Under the pieces are notes generated by a model. It saw nothing but the letters and a program-made list of their open reading frames with translations. It searched no databases and was not told where the DNA came from. This document shows, in pieces, positions 36,086 to 45,635 of a DNA stretch of 64,000 nucleotides. Where the stretch lies: assembly GCA_947581865.1 (NCBI GenBank), contig CANPWA010000010.1, positions 1 to 64,000 on the forward strand. Direction: 5' to 3'. The first letter of the stretch is position 1, and each line of letters starts with the position of its first letter. The stretch comes from an uncultured Acetatifactor sp. (GTDB lineage: Bacteria; Bacillota; Clostridia; Lachnospirales; Lachnospiraceae). A program made the position numbers and the translations under genes.

Positions 36086-39000
36086 CTAGTCCTCCAGCTC
36101 CTTGTCGATGAGATTGACGCTCACCAGAGTGGAGACGCCCTTCTCCTGCATGGTGATCCCGTAGAGCCTGTCCACCTGTTCCATGGTGCCCCTTCTGTGG
36201 GTGATGACGATAAACTGTGTGTTCTGGGTCAGTTTATGTAAATATTTTGCGAAGCGTCCCACGTTGGAATCGTCCAGAGCGGCCTCGATCTCATCCAGCA
36301 GACAAAACGGCGATGGCTTCAGATTCTGAATGGCAAAAAGCAGCGCGATCGCCGTCAGCGCTTTCTCTCCTCCGGAGAGCTGCATCATATTCTGCAGCTT
36401 CTTTCCGGGCGGCTGCGCGATGATGCGGATGCCCGCCTCCAGAATGTCTTCGTCCTCCATGAGCTCCAGCGTACCCTTTCCTCCGCCGAAAAGCTCCTTG
36501 AACACCTTGTCAAACTCTCTGGTAATGTCCGCGAACTTCTCCGTAAACTGCCTGCGCATGGCGGTGTCCAGCTCCTCGATAATACCCTCCAGCGTCTTCT
36601 CGGCCTCCACCAGATCGTCATGCTGTGTCTTTAAAAACGTATATCTCTCCATGAGATTCTTGTAATCCTCGATGGCATTGACATTGACGTCCCCCAGCCG
36701 TTTGATCTGATCCCGGAGCTCCGCCACATCCCTCTTCATCACCGTGAGATTGATCAGCGTCTCGTCCCGCATGGAAGAGGCATCACTCAAAGTGATCTCG
36801 TACTCGTTCCACATATAGTTGATCTGGGCGGTGACGGTCTCCTCCAGCTTCTCCTTTTGGGCGTTTAAGCGGTAGACCTCCTTGTCCAGCGCAGCCATGC
36901 GCTGGGAGAGCTCCTCCCGGCTCTTGAAGAAGTTTTTCTGGCTTGCCGTCAGCTCCTCCCGGCGCTCAATGTCATCCTTCAGCTTCCGCTCGGATTCGGT
37001 CTGGGCTTCGTGGGAGGCAGAGATGGTCTTTTGGATCTCGGCGATATTGTTCTGCTTCTCCTCCACTGCCCGGGCATTGTCCTCCAGGGCCTGAAGAATT
37101 TCATAAAGCTCTGCCTGATACCGCTCCATTTCCCCGTTGATACGCTCCACATTGGTCTGCTGGAAGCTCTGTGTCTGGAGCATTTTTTCCACCTTCAGAT
37201 CCCACTCCGCAACCTGGACCGCCGCCTCGGACTCCTGTTCCCGTTTCTCCTCCACCTGTCTCTGGAAGAGAAGGATCTGTTCCTGTGTGGTCTTCTCTAA
37301 TTGCTCGCTGTCCGCAAGCTCCCTGCGTATGGATTCCTTGTCGCTCTGAATCTCCCGGATCCGGGTCTCAATGTCCTGTTCCTCCTGGCGAAGGCTCTGG
37401 GTGCCCTCCATCTCCTCCTCCATGCGCTCTCTTGCCTGGGCGATGTTGAGCCGCGCCGTATTCTGTTCTATGGATTTGCGCTGGATATCCGCCTTCAGGC
37501 TCTCCAGCTCCATGCGCAGCTTATTCCTGCCTGCCTTGGTGTCCGCGATCTTTTGATTGGTATCGTCCACCAGGGCGAGAAGTTTCCTGACATTCTTTTC
37601 CAGTTCATCGATCTCACGGCGTCTGCCCAAAAGATTGCTGTTGTTCTTAAACGCTCCGCCGCTGATGGCTCCGCCGGGCACCAAGAGCTCTCCCTCCAAA
37701 GTTACCATGCGGATACCGTAATCGTATTTTCTCGCGATCTTCACCGCGTTATCCACATTGTCCACCACCACAATGCGCCCAAGCATCGCCCTGGCGACAT
37801 TGCGGTATTTCTCTTCGATCTCCACCAGCTCATCCGCCATGCCGATGACGCCCTTCTCCTTCAGGGATTCCGGATTTTTGAATTCCTGGGGACTGGTGAT
37901 GCTGGTCAGGGGGAGAAATGTGGCGCGTCCAAGACGATTCTGTTTTAAATATTGTATCATCTTCTTGGCGGTGTCCTCGTCATCGGTGACGATATTCTGA
38001 ATATTGCCTCCCAGCGCGGTCTCAATGGCGGTCTCATACTTTTTGTCCACCTTGATGATATCCGCCACCACACCGATGATCCCCTTCTCCCGTTCCTTCT
38101 GTTCCATAACCTTCTTGACGCTGCCGCCATATCCTTCATAGCGCTCGGTCAGGTTGGTCAGCGCCTCCAGCTTGGACTGCTCCATGTGATATGCCGCCTG
38201 CGTCTCCCGCAGCTTCGCGTCCAGATCGGTCAGGTGCACGCGGATGTCTCCCAGCTGCAGATTCACCTCCGCCTCCCGTCCGTTCATCCTGCCGATCTCG
38301 GCGGTGATCTCCTCAAAGGTCGTCTCGAGCTGCTTTAACCGCTCCTGACGCGCCGCCTCGTCGGACTTGGCGCGCAGGAGTTTTGAGTTCAGCTCTGCCC
38401 TGCGGATATTGACCTGTTCCATCATGGTGTCAAAACGTCCCATCTGAGACTTGATGGTGGCGCGCTGGTTCAGCTCACCGATGATGACATTCTTTCCCTC
38501 CTCAATGCGTCCGTTGAGCTCCTCGATCTCACCCTGTATCTTTTCTAACGCCGCTCTCACATCCGCGGCAGTGCCGGAAAGCTCCTGCACCTGTGAGTCA
38601 ATTTCCTGTTTTTCCTGCAAAATACCCTGCTTTTCCCGACTGCGGAGTTCAATTTCCTCCTGCAGCGCGCTCTTTCGGTTATTCAGATGCTCTCCGCTGC
38701 CCCGGGCAGAATTGATCTGCTCCTTCAGGACATTGATCTCTCCCTCCAGCCTGCCGCGCAGAAGCCCCGTGTCCGTCAGATTGCTCCGCGCCGCCTCGAT
38801 AGCCTGCTCCAGGGTCTCCAGCTCTCCCTGGACGCGCTCATATTCCTCCTTGATATGTTCATACTCACCGGTGGTCTCCTGCAAATCCTGCCCGGCGATA
38901 CCACATTTTTGCTCCAGTTCCTCCAACTGCTCCCGGATCCGTCTGTTTTCCAGTAAAAATACATTGACATCCAGCGTCTTTAGCTGTTCTTTTTTCTTTA

Positions 39001-39646
39001 AATAGATCTTTGCCTTCTCCGCCTGTCTCTCTAACGGCGCCACCTGCTTTTCCAGCTCGGCGAGAATATCCGTGATGCGCACCAGGTTCTGCTGTTCGTT
39101 CTCCAGCTTCTGCTGGGCGGCTGCCTTGCGGCGCTTAAATTTCACGATACCCGCAGCCTCGTCAAAAAGCTCCCTGCGCTCCTCGGGCTTTCCGCTCAGG
39201 ATCCTGTCGATCTGTCCCTGACCGATGATGGAATACCCTTCTTTGCCGATACCGGTGTCGTAGAACAGCTCATTTACATCCTTGAGCCGGCAGGGGCTTC
39301 CGTTTAAAAGATATTCGCTTTCCCCGGAACGGTAGATCCGCCTTGCCACGGTGACCTCCTCGAAGTCGACGGCAAGCTGATGGTCAGAATTGTCCAGCGT
39401 GATCGCCACATAGGCGTAACTTAAGGCTTTTCTGGTCTCCGTGCCCGAGAAGATGACATCCTGCATGCTGGCGCCCCGAAGCTGCCTGACACGCTGTTCA
39501 CCCAGCACCCAGCGCACGGCGTCCGCCACATTGCTCTTTCCGCTGCCGTTGGGTCCCACAATGCCTGTGATACCGTTATGAAACTGAAACACTATTTTGT
39601 TGGCAAAAGACTTAAAGCCATGTACTTCAATGCTTTTTAAATACAT
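36086..39646 (-). CDS. smc: Chromosome segregation ATPase SMC
   Basis: An 1186-residue condensin subunit. The Walker A GPNGSGKSNVADAVRWVLG is at about 32, two long coiled coils flank a hinge (about 510-680, GYGGSVKKVMEQKE and GLIGRIVVVDN-type segments), and the C-terminal head has the ABC signature LSGGEKALTAIALLFAIQ and Walker B CLLDEIEAALDDSN. The start codon overlaps the rnc end by ten bases. The expected partners scpA/scpB are not in the window. Confidence 0.97.
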   Translation of the reverse strand: MYLKSIEVHGFKSFANKIVFQFHNGITGIVGPNGSGKSNVADAVRWVLGEQRVRQLRGASMQDVIFSGTETRKALSYAYVAITLDNSDHQLAVDFEEVTVARRIYRSGESEYLLNGSPCRLKDVNELFYDTGIGKEGYSIIGQGQIDRILSGKPEERRELFDEAAGIVKFKRRKAAAQQKLENEQQNLVRITDILAELEKQVAPLERQAEKAKIYLKKKEQLKTLDVNVFLLENRRIREQLEELEQKCGIAGQDLQETTGEYEHIKEEYERVQGELETLEQAIEAARSNLTDTGLLRGRLEGEINVLKEQINSARGSGEHLNNRKSALQEEIELRSREKQGILQEKQEIDSQVQELSGTAADVRAALEKIQGEIEELNGRIEEGKNVIIGELNQRATIKSQMGRFDTMMEQVNIRRAELNSKLLRAKSDEAARQERLKQLETTFEEITAEIGRMNGREAEVNLQLGDIRVHLTDLDAKLRETQAAYHMEQSKLEALTNLTERYEGYGGSVKKVMEQKEREKGIIGVVADIIKVDKKYETAIETALGGNIQNIVTDDEDTAKKMIQYLKQNRLGRATFLPLTSITSPQEFKNPESLKEKGVIGMADELVEIEEKYRNVARAMLGRIVVVDNVDNAVKIARKYDYGIRMVTLEGELLVPGGAISGGAFKNNSNLLGRRREIDELEKNVRKLLALVDDTNQKIADTKAGRNKLRMELESLKADIQRKSIEQNTARLNIAQARERMEEEMEGTQSLRQEEQDIETRIREIQSDKESIRRELADSEQLEKTTQEQILLFQRQVEEKREQESEAAVQVAEWDLKVEKMLQTQSFQQTNVERINGEMERYQAELYEILQALEDNARAVEEKQNNIAEIQKTISASHEAQTESERKLKDDIERREELTASQKNFFKSREELSQRMAALDKEVYRLNAQKEKLEETVTAQINYMWNEYEITLSDASSMRDETLINLTVMKRDVAELRDQIKRLGDVNVNAIEDYKNLMERYTFLKTQHDDLVEAEKTLEGIIEELDTAMRRQFTEKFADITREFDKVFKELFGGGKGTLELMEDEDILEAGIRIIAQPPGKKLQNMMQLSGGEKALTAIALLFAIQNLKPSPFCLLDEIEAALDDSNVGRFAKYLHKLTQNTQFIVITHRRGTMEQVDRLYGITMQEKGVSTLVSVNLIDKELED

Positions 39647-40341
39647 ATTCCCTGTTCCTTCAAAGAAAGCAATGCCTCATAGGCTGCCTGCTGCTCCGCA
39701 GCTTTCTTTGTCCTTCCTAAGCCCCTCCCGAGACTTTTGTCTTCCATGATGACTTCCACCGCAAAAGTCTTGTCGTGCTCCGGGCCGCTCTCCTCTATCA
39801 GTTCATAGTGAAATTCCTTTTTGAACTCTTTCTGAATCAATTCCTGAAGCTTGCTCTTGCTGTCATAAAAGAGCTGTTTGTCCTCCAGATCGGAAAGGAT
39901 GAACCGATGGATAAATTTTTTTGCAGGTTCCATGCCGCCGTCCAAATAGATGGCGCCGATCACCGCCTCCATGACATCGGCGATAATACTTGACCTGTCC
40001 CTTCCGCCGGTGAGCTCCTCACCCTTTCCCAGCCGCATAAACTGCCCCAGCCCCAGGTCCCTTGCACAGAGGGCAAGCGCAGACTCGCACACCATGGATG
40101 CGCGTATCCTGGTCAGTTCTCCCTCAGGCTGTTCGCTGTACGCGTGAAACAAAAATTCACTGGAAACCAGTTCCAGCACCGCATCCCCCAGAAATTCCAG
40201 CCGCTCATAATGTCCCGTGCGGTTGATCTTCTGTTCGTTGGTAAAGGAACTGTGCGTGAGTGCCTGTCTGAGCAGACCCTCATCTGTAAAATGATAATCT
40301 ATGTATTTCTGCAGTATACGGATGTCCTTCTCCTCCCGCAT
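39637..40341 (-). CDS. rnc: Ribonuclease III
   Basis: A 234-residue dsRNA endonuclease for rRNA and mRNA processing. The catalytic signature is ERLEFLGDAVLELV and the dsRNA-binding domain (SKLQELIQKEFKKE onward, then GRGLGRTKKAAEQQAAYEAL) ends the protein. GGGAG precedes the ATG. It opens the rnc-smc-ftsY-ilvA-yitT series right after the acpP terminator. Confidence 0.97.
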   Translation of the reverse strand: MREEKDIRILQKYIDYHFTDEGLLRQALTHSSFTNEQKINRTGHYERLEFLGDAVLELVSSEFLFHAYSEQPEGELTRIRASMVCESALALCARDLGLGQFMRLGKGEELTGGRDRSSIIADVMEAVIGAIYLDGGMEPAKKFIHRFILSDLEDKQLFYDSKSKLQELIQKEFKKEFHYELIEESGPEHDKTFAVEVIMEDKSLGRGLGRTKKAAEQQAAYEALLSLKEQGICI

Positions 40342-40397
40342 AATCTCCCGGCCCTTCCTGTCATATCATGCTGCTGCGATAACTCTTGTATAGATAT

Positions 40398-40424
40398 AAA
40401 AAAGAATGTGCCTGCGGCACATTC
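40398..40424 (-). terminator. Terminator after acpP
   Basis: GAATGTGCC, GCA, GGCACATTC followed by TTTTTT on the minus strand: a perfect 9-bp stem and T-run between acpP and rnc. It separates the plsX-acpP transcript from rnc-smc. Confidence 0.9.
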
Positions 40425-40488
40425 TCGCACCGGGCGCGCACCGCACAAGCGGCATTCCCACGGACGCGCCCAGCAATCATTCTCTCTC

Positions 40489-40719
40489 TTAATTCAAAGC
40501 GCCTTTGATCAGCTCAACCGCTTCCTCAACCGTTGAGATCTTCTCCGCCTTCTCGGCAGGGATCTCAATGTCAAACTCCTCCTCGATTCCCATGATGATC
40601 TGAAAGACATCCAAAGAATCTGCCCCCAGATCGTCCATAAAGGTAGTCTCCGGTGTGATCTCCTCAGGATCCACATTCAACACTTCTGCAATCACTTTTT
40701 TCAGCTTTTCAAATTCCAT
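40489..40719 (-). CDS. acpP: Acyl carrier protein
   Basis: A 76-residue acidic carrier of fatty-acid intermediates. The phosphopantetheine site is [13 protein letters not shown] (Ser38 region). AAGGA precedes the ATG. It follows plsX by 72 bases, so PlsX's acyl-ACP substrate is encoded in the same operon. Confidence 0.98.
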   Translation of the reverse strand: MEFEKLKKVIAEVLNVDPEEITPETTFMDDLGADSLDVFQIIMGIEEEFDIEIPAEKAEKISTVEEAVELIKGALN

Positions 40720-40791
40720 CTTTCAATCCTTCTTTCTTGAGAATTTACTTTTTGTTTATCCTGTGCATTTGCAGGCTCATCCGTTTTCCGA

Positions 40792-41802
40792 TCAGTCCCG
40801 GGGAGTGATCTTCTCACGGATTTTTTCATTGATATGCTGTTCCTTGAAGGTCAGGCATTGGAGCACGGAGTTTCTGATCTCCACCGCCTTACTGCTTCCA
40901 TGAGTCTTTACCACCAGCCCGTTCAGCCCCAGCAGGGGAGCTCCTCCATACTGTTCGGTGTCAAAACTCTTCAGGGTATTTTTGAGCGCCGGCTTCACCA
41001 AAAGCGCCCCGATCTTGCTGCGCAGGGAAGTCATCATACCGCCCTTGACCTTTTGGATCAGGACACCGCCTACCCCCTCGTACATCTTGAGGATCACATT
41101 GCCCACAAACGCTTCGCAGACCACCACATCCGCCACGCCGGCAGGGATATCCCGCGCCTCCACGCTGCCGATGAAATGGATCTCCGGGCAATTTTTCAAC
41201 AGAGGGAAGGTCTCCTTCACCAGAGCATTTCCTTTCTCCTCCTCGGCGCCGATATTGACGATTCCCACTCTCGGGTTTGGGATCCCCATGACATTTTCCA
41301 TATAGATGCTGCCCATCTTGGCAAACTGCAGCAGATGGGAAGGTCTCGCATCCACGTTGGCGCCGCAGTCGATCAAAAGGGCAACTCCGTCCGCCGTGGG
41401 AATGAGCGGAGCAAGGGGCGGTCTCTCCACACCCTTGATACGTCCCACGATCACCTGTCCGCCCACCAGCACTGCGCCGGTGCTTCCTGCGGAAACAAAA
41501 GCATCGCAGACGCCATCCTTAACCATATACATTGCCTTCACAATGGAGGAATCTTTCTTTTTCCTGATTGCCATCACCGGAGGCTCCGCCATCTCAATGA
41601 CCTCTCCGGCATGTACGATCTCCACCTGTTCGGGATTATAAGTGTACTTTTTGAGCTCCTCTGCCACCAGAGGCTCCTTCCCTACCAAAAATACTTTGAT
41701 TCGCTTATCTTCGTTGACGGCTTCCACTGCACCCTTCACGATCTCACCGGGGGCATTGTCACCACCCATGGCATCCACTGCCACGTTCACCATATCGGAC
41801 AT
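40792..41802 (-). CDS. plsX: Phosphate acyltransferase PlsX
   Basis: A 336-residue enzyme that makes acyl-phosphate from acyl-ACP, the donor for PlsY. VAVDAMGGDNAPGEIVKGAV at the start, AFVSAGSTGAVLV and LIDCGANVDARPSHLLQF in the middle are typical. It sits behind its own promoter and terminator boundary after rpmF. GAGAGG precedes the ATG by eight bases. Confidence 0.97.
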   Translation of the reverse strand: MSDMVNVAVDAMGGDNAPGEIVKGAVEAVNEDKRIKVFLVGKEPLVAEELKKYTYNPEQVEIVHAGEVIEMAEPPVMAIRKKKDSSIVKAMYMVKDGVCDAFVSAGSTGAVLVGGQVIVGRIKGVERPPLAPLIPTADGVALLIDCGANVDARPSHLLQFAKMGSIYMENVMGIPNPRVGIVNIGAEEEKGNALVKETFPLLKNCPEIHFIGSVEARDIPAGVADVVVCEAFVGNVILKMYEGVGGVLIQKVKGGMMTSLRSKIGALLVKPALKNTLKSFDTEQYGGAPLLGLNGLVVKTHGSSKAVEIRNSVLQCLTFKEQHINEKIREKITPRD

Positions 41803-41853
41803 TTTATCATCCTCTCCATATTATATGAAAGCAATTCTCCACACTCTTTTTCT

Positions 41854-41882
41854 ACTATACTAAACAGCATGGTAAAAATCAA
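41854..41882 (-). promoter_or_regulatory. Probable promoter for plsX-acpP
   Basis: TTGATT, 17 bases, TATAGT on the minus strand, about 50 bases ahead of plsX and directly after the rpmF terminator. Confidence 0.65.
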
Positions 41883-41894
41883 GTAAAAAAGCAA

Positions 41895-41933
41895 AAAACA
41901 AAAGAAGTCCCTGTCTGCCGCCAGACAAGGACT
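41895..41933 (-). terminator. Terminator after rpmF
   Basis: AGTCCTTGTCTG, GCGG, CAGACAGGGACT on the minus strand forms a 12-bp stem, followed by TCTTTTGTTTTTT. It closes the yceD-rpmF transcript. Confidence 0.88.
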
Positions 41934-41971
41934 CCTCTAACACTTCACGGTCCATCCGTCATTCTCCGCGA

Positions 41972-42151
41972 TCAATCCACAGAAATGACCTGCTTCTTAT
42001 TGTAGGAACCACAGTTCTTGCAAACTCTGTGAGGCACTGTCAGCGCACCGCACTTGCTGCACTTTACCAGCGTGGGAGCAGACATCTTCCAGTTTGCTCT
42101 CCTCTTGTCTCTCCTACTCTTGGAAGATTTATTCTTGGGACAAATAGACAT
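41972..42151 (-). CDS. rpmF: 50S ribosomal protein L32
   Basis: A 59-residue zinc-ribbon ribosomal protein found by direct translation: it starts MSICPKNKSSKSRRDKRR and has the CxxC pairs CSKCG and CKNCG. GGAGGTG precedes the ATG. It starts two bases after yceD ends, as in most bacteria. Confidence 0.96.
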   Translation of the reverse strand: MSICPKNKSSKSRRDKRRANWKMSAPTLVKCSKCGALTVPHRVCKNCGSYNKKQVISVD

Positions 42152-42153
42152 TG

Positions 42154-42684
42154 TTACACCTCCTTACTCGCATTAAAAATATCTTTTATTGCCGCCATGC
42201 GGGGGTCGGGTACGAAGGTGTCGCATCCACATTCCCTCTCGTTTCGATTCTGTCCGCAGACCGGGCAAACGCCTTTACAGTCCTCTCTGCACAAAATCTT
42301 CACAGGCCAGTTTACAATAATTTCATCATGCACCAAAGCTTCTACATCCAGTTGATAGCCTTCCATAAAGCTCCGGCTCTCCTCATCGCTGTCAGGATCC
42401 TCCGCGGCTGTCTCCGGAGAGATGACCGTCCTGTCAAAAGAAAGCTCCAAGCTAACCGGCACATCCGCAAGACATCTGTCACAGACAGCGGAAAACTCCA
42501 GTCTGCAGTTCCCCTCTATCCTCGCCCTGCCCTCGCCGATATTGGCGGCAGTCATGACCACCGGAGTTTTCTCTGTGATCTCAAAAGTTCTCTGTCTGTC
42601 TGAAAACTCTGTCATCTCCAGAGGAATCTCTTTCTTCATGACTCTGCCTTCGGAAGTTAACACATCAGATAAATTAACTAACAT
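42154..42684 (-). CDS. yceD: DUF177 / YceD family protein
   Basis: A 176-residue protein of the YceD family, whose plant and bacterial members help 23S rRNA accumulation. The core CRLEFSAVCDRCLADVPVSL is followed by a cysteine-rich end with CREDCKGVCPVCGQNRN, likely zinc-binding. I start at the ATG at 42684 (GGGAG upstream), not at an earlier frame extension inside the leader. Function is linked to rpmF by position only. Confidence 0.93.
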   Translation of the reverse strand: MLVNLSDVLTSEGRVMKKEIPLEMTEFSDRQRTFEITEKTPVVMTAANIGEGRARIEGNCRLEFSAVCDRCLADVPVSLELSFDRTVISPETAAEDPDSDEESRSFMEGYQLDVEALVHDEIIVNWPVKILCREDCKGVCPVCGQNRNERECGCDTFVPDPRMAAIKDIFNASKEV

Positions 42685-42755
42685 AGCGACTCCCGTGCAC
42701 AATGCTGCACAATCCGTTTGATACACCGCATTGCTGTGTTTTTGCACACTGGTTT

Positions 42756-42784
42756 ATTATACATACAGCCATAAAGTTTGTCAA
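42756..42784 (-). promoter_or_regulatory. Consensus promoter for yceD-rpmF
   Basis: TTGACA, 17 bases, TATAAT on the minus strand, perfect in both hexamers. The start would be about 65 bases ahead of the yceD ATG. It lies directly after trpA. Confidence 0.88.
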
Positions 42785-42817
42785 TACCGGATTTACAAAT
42801 TTCCGACAGGAAATTTC

Positions 42818-43624
42818 TTATGCCTCTGCCACCGCATCCTTCATACTCTTTACATATTGATAGAGTTCCTCTGCCGCCTGGGCGCCGTGTCTGGCAATAA
42901 TCTTCACAATGGCACTGCCCACGATGGCCCCGTCGGACAACGATGCCATCTCTTTCGCCTGCCCGGGCGTGCTGATGCCGAAGCCGATGGCGCAGGGAGT
43001 GTCCGTCACCCGGCGGATCTGCTCCACCATCGCTCCCAGGTCTGTCGTGATCTCGCTGCGGACCCCGGTAACGCCCATGGAACTCACCACATAGATAAAG
43101 CCGTGGGCGCCTTCGGCGATACTGCGGATGCGCTCCTCGGAGGTGGGGGCGATCATGGAGATCAGATGGACATTGTGCGCCGCCGCGGGCTCCTCCACCT
43201 CCTCCTTTTCCTCATAGGGAAGATCCGGGATGATGATGGCTCCCACCCCCAGCTCCTCACACTTTGCAAAGAAGCGGTCATAGCCGTAATGGAACACCGG
43301 ATTCAGATAGGTCATGAACGCCAGGGGCAGCCGGGAAGTCTCCCGGACTCTCCGCACGATCTCGAACACGCCGTCTGTGGTCATGCCGTTTTTCAAAGCC
43401 CGGATATTGGCGTCCTGAATGACCACGCCCTCCGCCGTGGGGTCGGAGAAGGGGAGGCCGATCTCGATCAGATCCGCGCCCGCCCGCTCCATCTCAAGAA
43501 TGAATTTCACCGTGCTGTCCGCGTCCGGATCCCCCGCCGTGAGAAATCCGATGAACGCCTTTTTGTTGGGCGTGTCAAACACCCCATCCACGGAATTTTT
43601 TACTTTCTTTTGTATCTCAGTCAT
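42818..43624 (-). CDS. trpA: Tryptophan synthase alpha chain
   Basis: A 268-residue TIM-barrel subunit that splits indole-3-glycerol phosphate. The catalytic Glu/Asp region is [16 protein letters not shown], and the phosphate loops GFGIST and GAIVGSAIV are intact. The ATG at 43624 overlaps the trpB end by eight bases (ATGACTGA), consistent with coupled synthesis of the two subunits. It ends the trp operon; only a stem without a T-run follows. Confidence 0.97.
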   Translation of the reverse strand: MTEIQKKVKNSVDGVFDTPNKKAFIGFLTAGDPDADSTVKFILEMERAGADLIEIGLPFSDPTAEGVVIQDANIRALKNGMTTDGVFEIVRRVRETSRLPLAFMTYLNPVFHYGYDRFFAKCEELGVGAIIIPDLPYEEKEEVEEPAAAHNVHLISMIAPTSEERIRSIAEGAHGFIYVVSSMGVTGVRSEITTDLGAMVEQIRRVTDTPCAIGFGISTPGQAKEMASLSDGAIVGSAIVKIIARHGAQAAEELYQYVKSMKDAVAEA

Positions 43625-44801
43625 GGATATCCACCCCCCTGTATCTGGCGATCGCCGCCACGTCCTTGTCTCCCCGGCCGGACACACAGATGATGATGCT
43701 CTGATCCGTCCGGTAATTCTTCGCGATCTTCAACACATGCGCCACCGCATGGGCGCTCTCAATGGCACAGATGATGCCCTCCGTGCGCGCCAGATATTCA
43801 AAAGCCTCCACCGCCTCGTCGTCGGTGACGGGCACATACTGCGCCCTGCCCGTGTCATGGAGATGGGCATGCTCCGGCCCGATGCCGGGATAATCCAGCC
43901 CTGCGGAGATGGAATACACCGGGGCGATCTGCCCGTACTCGTCCTGGCAGAAATAGGATTTCATTCCGTGGAACACTCCCAGCGTTCCCGTGGCAATGGT
44001 GGCCGCCGTAAACGCGGTGTCCACTCCCTTTCCGGCGGCTTCGCATCCGATCAGCTCCACGCCCTCATCGGGAATGAAATTGTAAAAGGCGCCCATGGCA
44101 TTGCTGCCGCCGCCCACACAGGCCACCACCGCGGCGGGAAGCTTTCCCTCCGCCGCGAGGATCTGCTCCCTCGCCTCTCGGCTGATGACGCTCTGGAAGT
44201 CCCGCACGATCATGGGAAAGGGATGGGGTCCCATCACGGAGCCGAGACAGTAATGGGTGTCGCTGACCCGGTTGGTCCACTCCCTCATGGTCTCGTTTAC
44301 CGCGTCCTTCAGTGTCATGGTGCCGCTGGTGACGGGATGCACCTTGGCTCCTAAAAGCTCCATGCGGTATACATTGAGCGCCTGACGGTCCGTATCCTCC
44401 TTGCCCATGAAGATCTCGCACTCCATTCCCAGAAGCGCCGCCGCCGTCGCCGTCGCCACGCCGTGCTGCCCCGCTCCGGTCTCCGCGATCAGACGGGTCT
44501 TGCCCATCTTCTTCGCGAGCAGCGCCTGTCCCAGCACATTGTTGATCTTGTGGGATCCGGTGTGGTTTAAATCCTCCCGCTTCAGATAGATCTTTGCGCC
44601 TCCCAGATCCTTGGTCATCTTCTCCGCGTAATAGAGAAGCGAGGGTCTGCCCGCGTACTCTTTAAAAAGTTTATTTAACTCCGCCACAAATCCGGGGTCA
44701 TTTTTATAGTGTTCATAGGCCTCCTCCAGACGGATCAGCTCATTCATCAGCGTCTCCGAAATGTACTGCCCGCCGTGTATGCCGTAACGTCCTCTACTCA
44801 T
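43617..44801 (-). CDS. trpB: Tryptophan synthase beta chain
   Basis: A 394-residue PLP subunit that joins indole and serine. The PLP lysine is in [16 protein letters not shown], and [13 protein letters not shown] and [11 protein letters not shown] are present. It is the TrpB1 type that works with TrpA. I start at the ATG at 44801 with AAAGGAA upstream. It follows trpC by 33 bases; no trpF lies in between. Confidence 0.97.
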   Translation of the reverse strand: MSRGRYGIHGGQYISETLMNELIRLEEAYEHYKNDPGFVAELNKLFKEYAGRPSLLYYAEKMTKDLGGAKIYLKREDLNHTGSHKINNVLGQALLAKKMGKTRLIAETGAGQHGVATATAAALLGMECEIFMGKEDTDRQALNVYRMELLGAKVHPVTSGTMTLKDAVNETMREWTNRVSDTHYCLGSVMGPHPFPMIVRDFQSVISREAREQILAAEGKLPAAVVACVGGGSNAMGAFYNFIPDEGVELIGCEAAGKGVDTAFTAATIATGTLGVFHGMKSYFCQDEYGQIAPVYSISAGLDYPGIGPEHAHLHDTGRAQYVPVTDDEAVEAFEYLARTEGIICAIESAHAVAHVLKIAKNYRTDQSIIICVSGRGDKDVAAIARYRGVDIHD

Positions 44802-44834
44802 GATCTGTTTCCTTTCTCCCATTTGATTCTCGTC

Positions 44835-45626
44835 TTATCTTCCCGCCAGCTCTTTCAGCATCCCCGCCTTGTCGGCGCAGCGCATGAACGTCTCCCCGAT
44901 CAACACCGCGTCCGTTCCGTTTGCCTCGAGTCTTGCAATGTCGGCCCGGGTCTTCATCCCGCTCTCGGAGACGAACAAAATCTGCGGCGGCGCCAGTTCC
45001 CTCAGCCGGACGGAATTGTCGATATCCACGGTAAAATCCTTCAGATTGCGGTTATTCACCCCGACGATCCCCGCTCCCGCCTTCAGCGCCGTCTCCATCT
45101 CCGCCTCATCGTGCGCCTCCACCAGCGCGGACAGACCCAGTTCCCGGGCAAGCCCCACATACTCGGAAAGCTGCATGGGCGAGAGGATGGCACAGATCAG
45201 AAGCGCCGCGTCCGCACCCATCCGCTTCGCCTCATAAAGCATATATTCATCCACCGTAAAATCTTTTCTCAAAAGCGGGATCCGCACTTTCTGCCGTATG
45301 GCCTTCAGATACGCATCGCTTCCCTGGAAATAATAAGGCTCCGTCAGGACCGAGATGGCGTCCGCCCCGGCCGTTTCATATTCCCGGGCGATCTCCTCAT
45401 AGGGAAAATGCTGCGCGATAATGCCCTTGGAGGGGGAAGCCTTTTTCACCTCGCAGATAAAGCTCATGCCTTCCTTTCTCAGCGCCTCCTCAAATAAAAA
45501 GGGATGCCCGTCTACTCTGTGCAGGGGCAGCTGCCGCACCTGCGCTTTCAGCTCCTCCAGGGGAAGTCTGTCCTTTTGGGCGGCGATCCGCTCCTTTGTC
45601 TTTGCCGCGATCTCCTCTAAAATCAT
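44835..45626 (-). CDS. trpC: Indole-3-glycerol phosphate synthase
   Basis: A 263-residue single-function IGPS. The phosphate and catalytic segments FICEVKKASPSKG, VLTEPYYFQG, LLRKDF and GVNNRNLKDF are all present; VSESGM closes the barrel. It is not fused to TrpF. The ATG at 45626 has AAGGAG five bases upstream; a GTG two codons earlier overlaps that site. Confidence 0.96.
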   Translation of the reverse strand: MILEEIAAKTKERIAAQKDRLPLEELKAQVRQLPLHRVDGHPFLFEEALRKEGMSFICEVKKASPSKGIIAQHFPYEEIAREYETAGADAISVLTEPYYFQGSDAYLKAIRQKVRIPLLRKDFTVDEYMLYEAKRMGADAALLICAILSPMQLSEYVGLARELGLSALVEAHDEAEMETALKAGAGIVGVNNRNLKDFTVDIDNSVRLRELAPPQILFVSESGMKTRADIARLEANGTDAVLIGETFMRCADKAGMLKELAGR

Positions 45627-45635
45627 ACGCACTCC

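Noticed and set aside
42797..42816. Stem AAATTTCC-GACA-GGAAATTT after trpA as a terminator
   Set aside because: On the minus strand it is followed by GTAAATCCGG, not a T-run; it is at best a weak stop.
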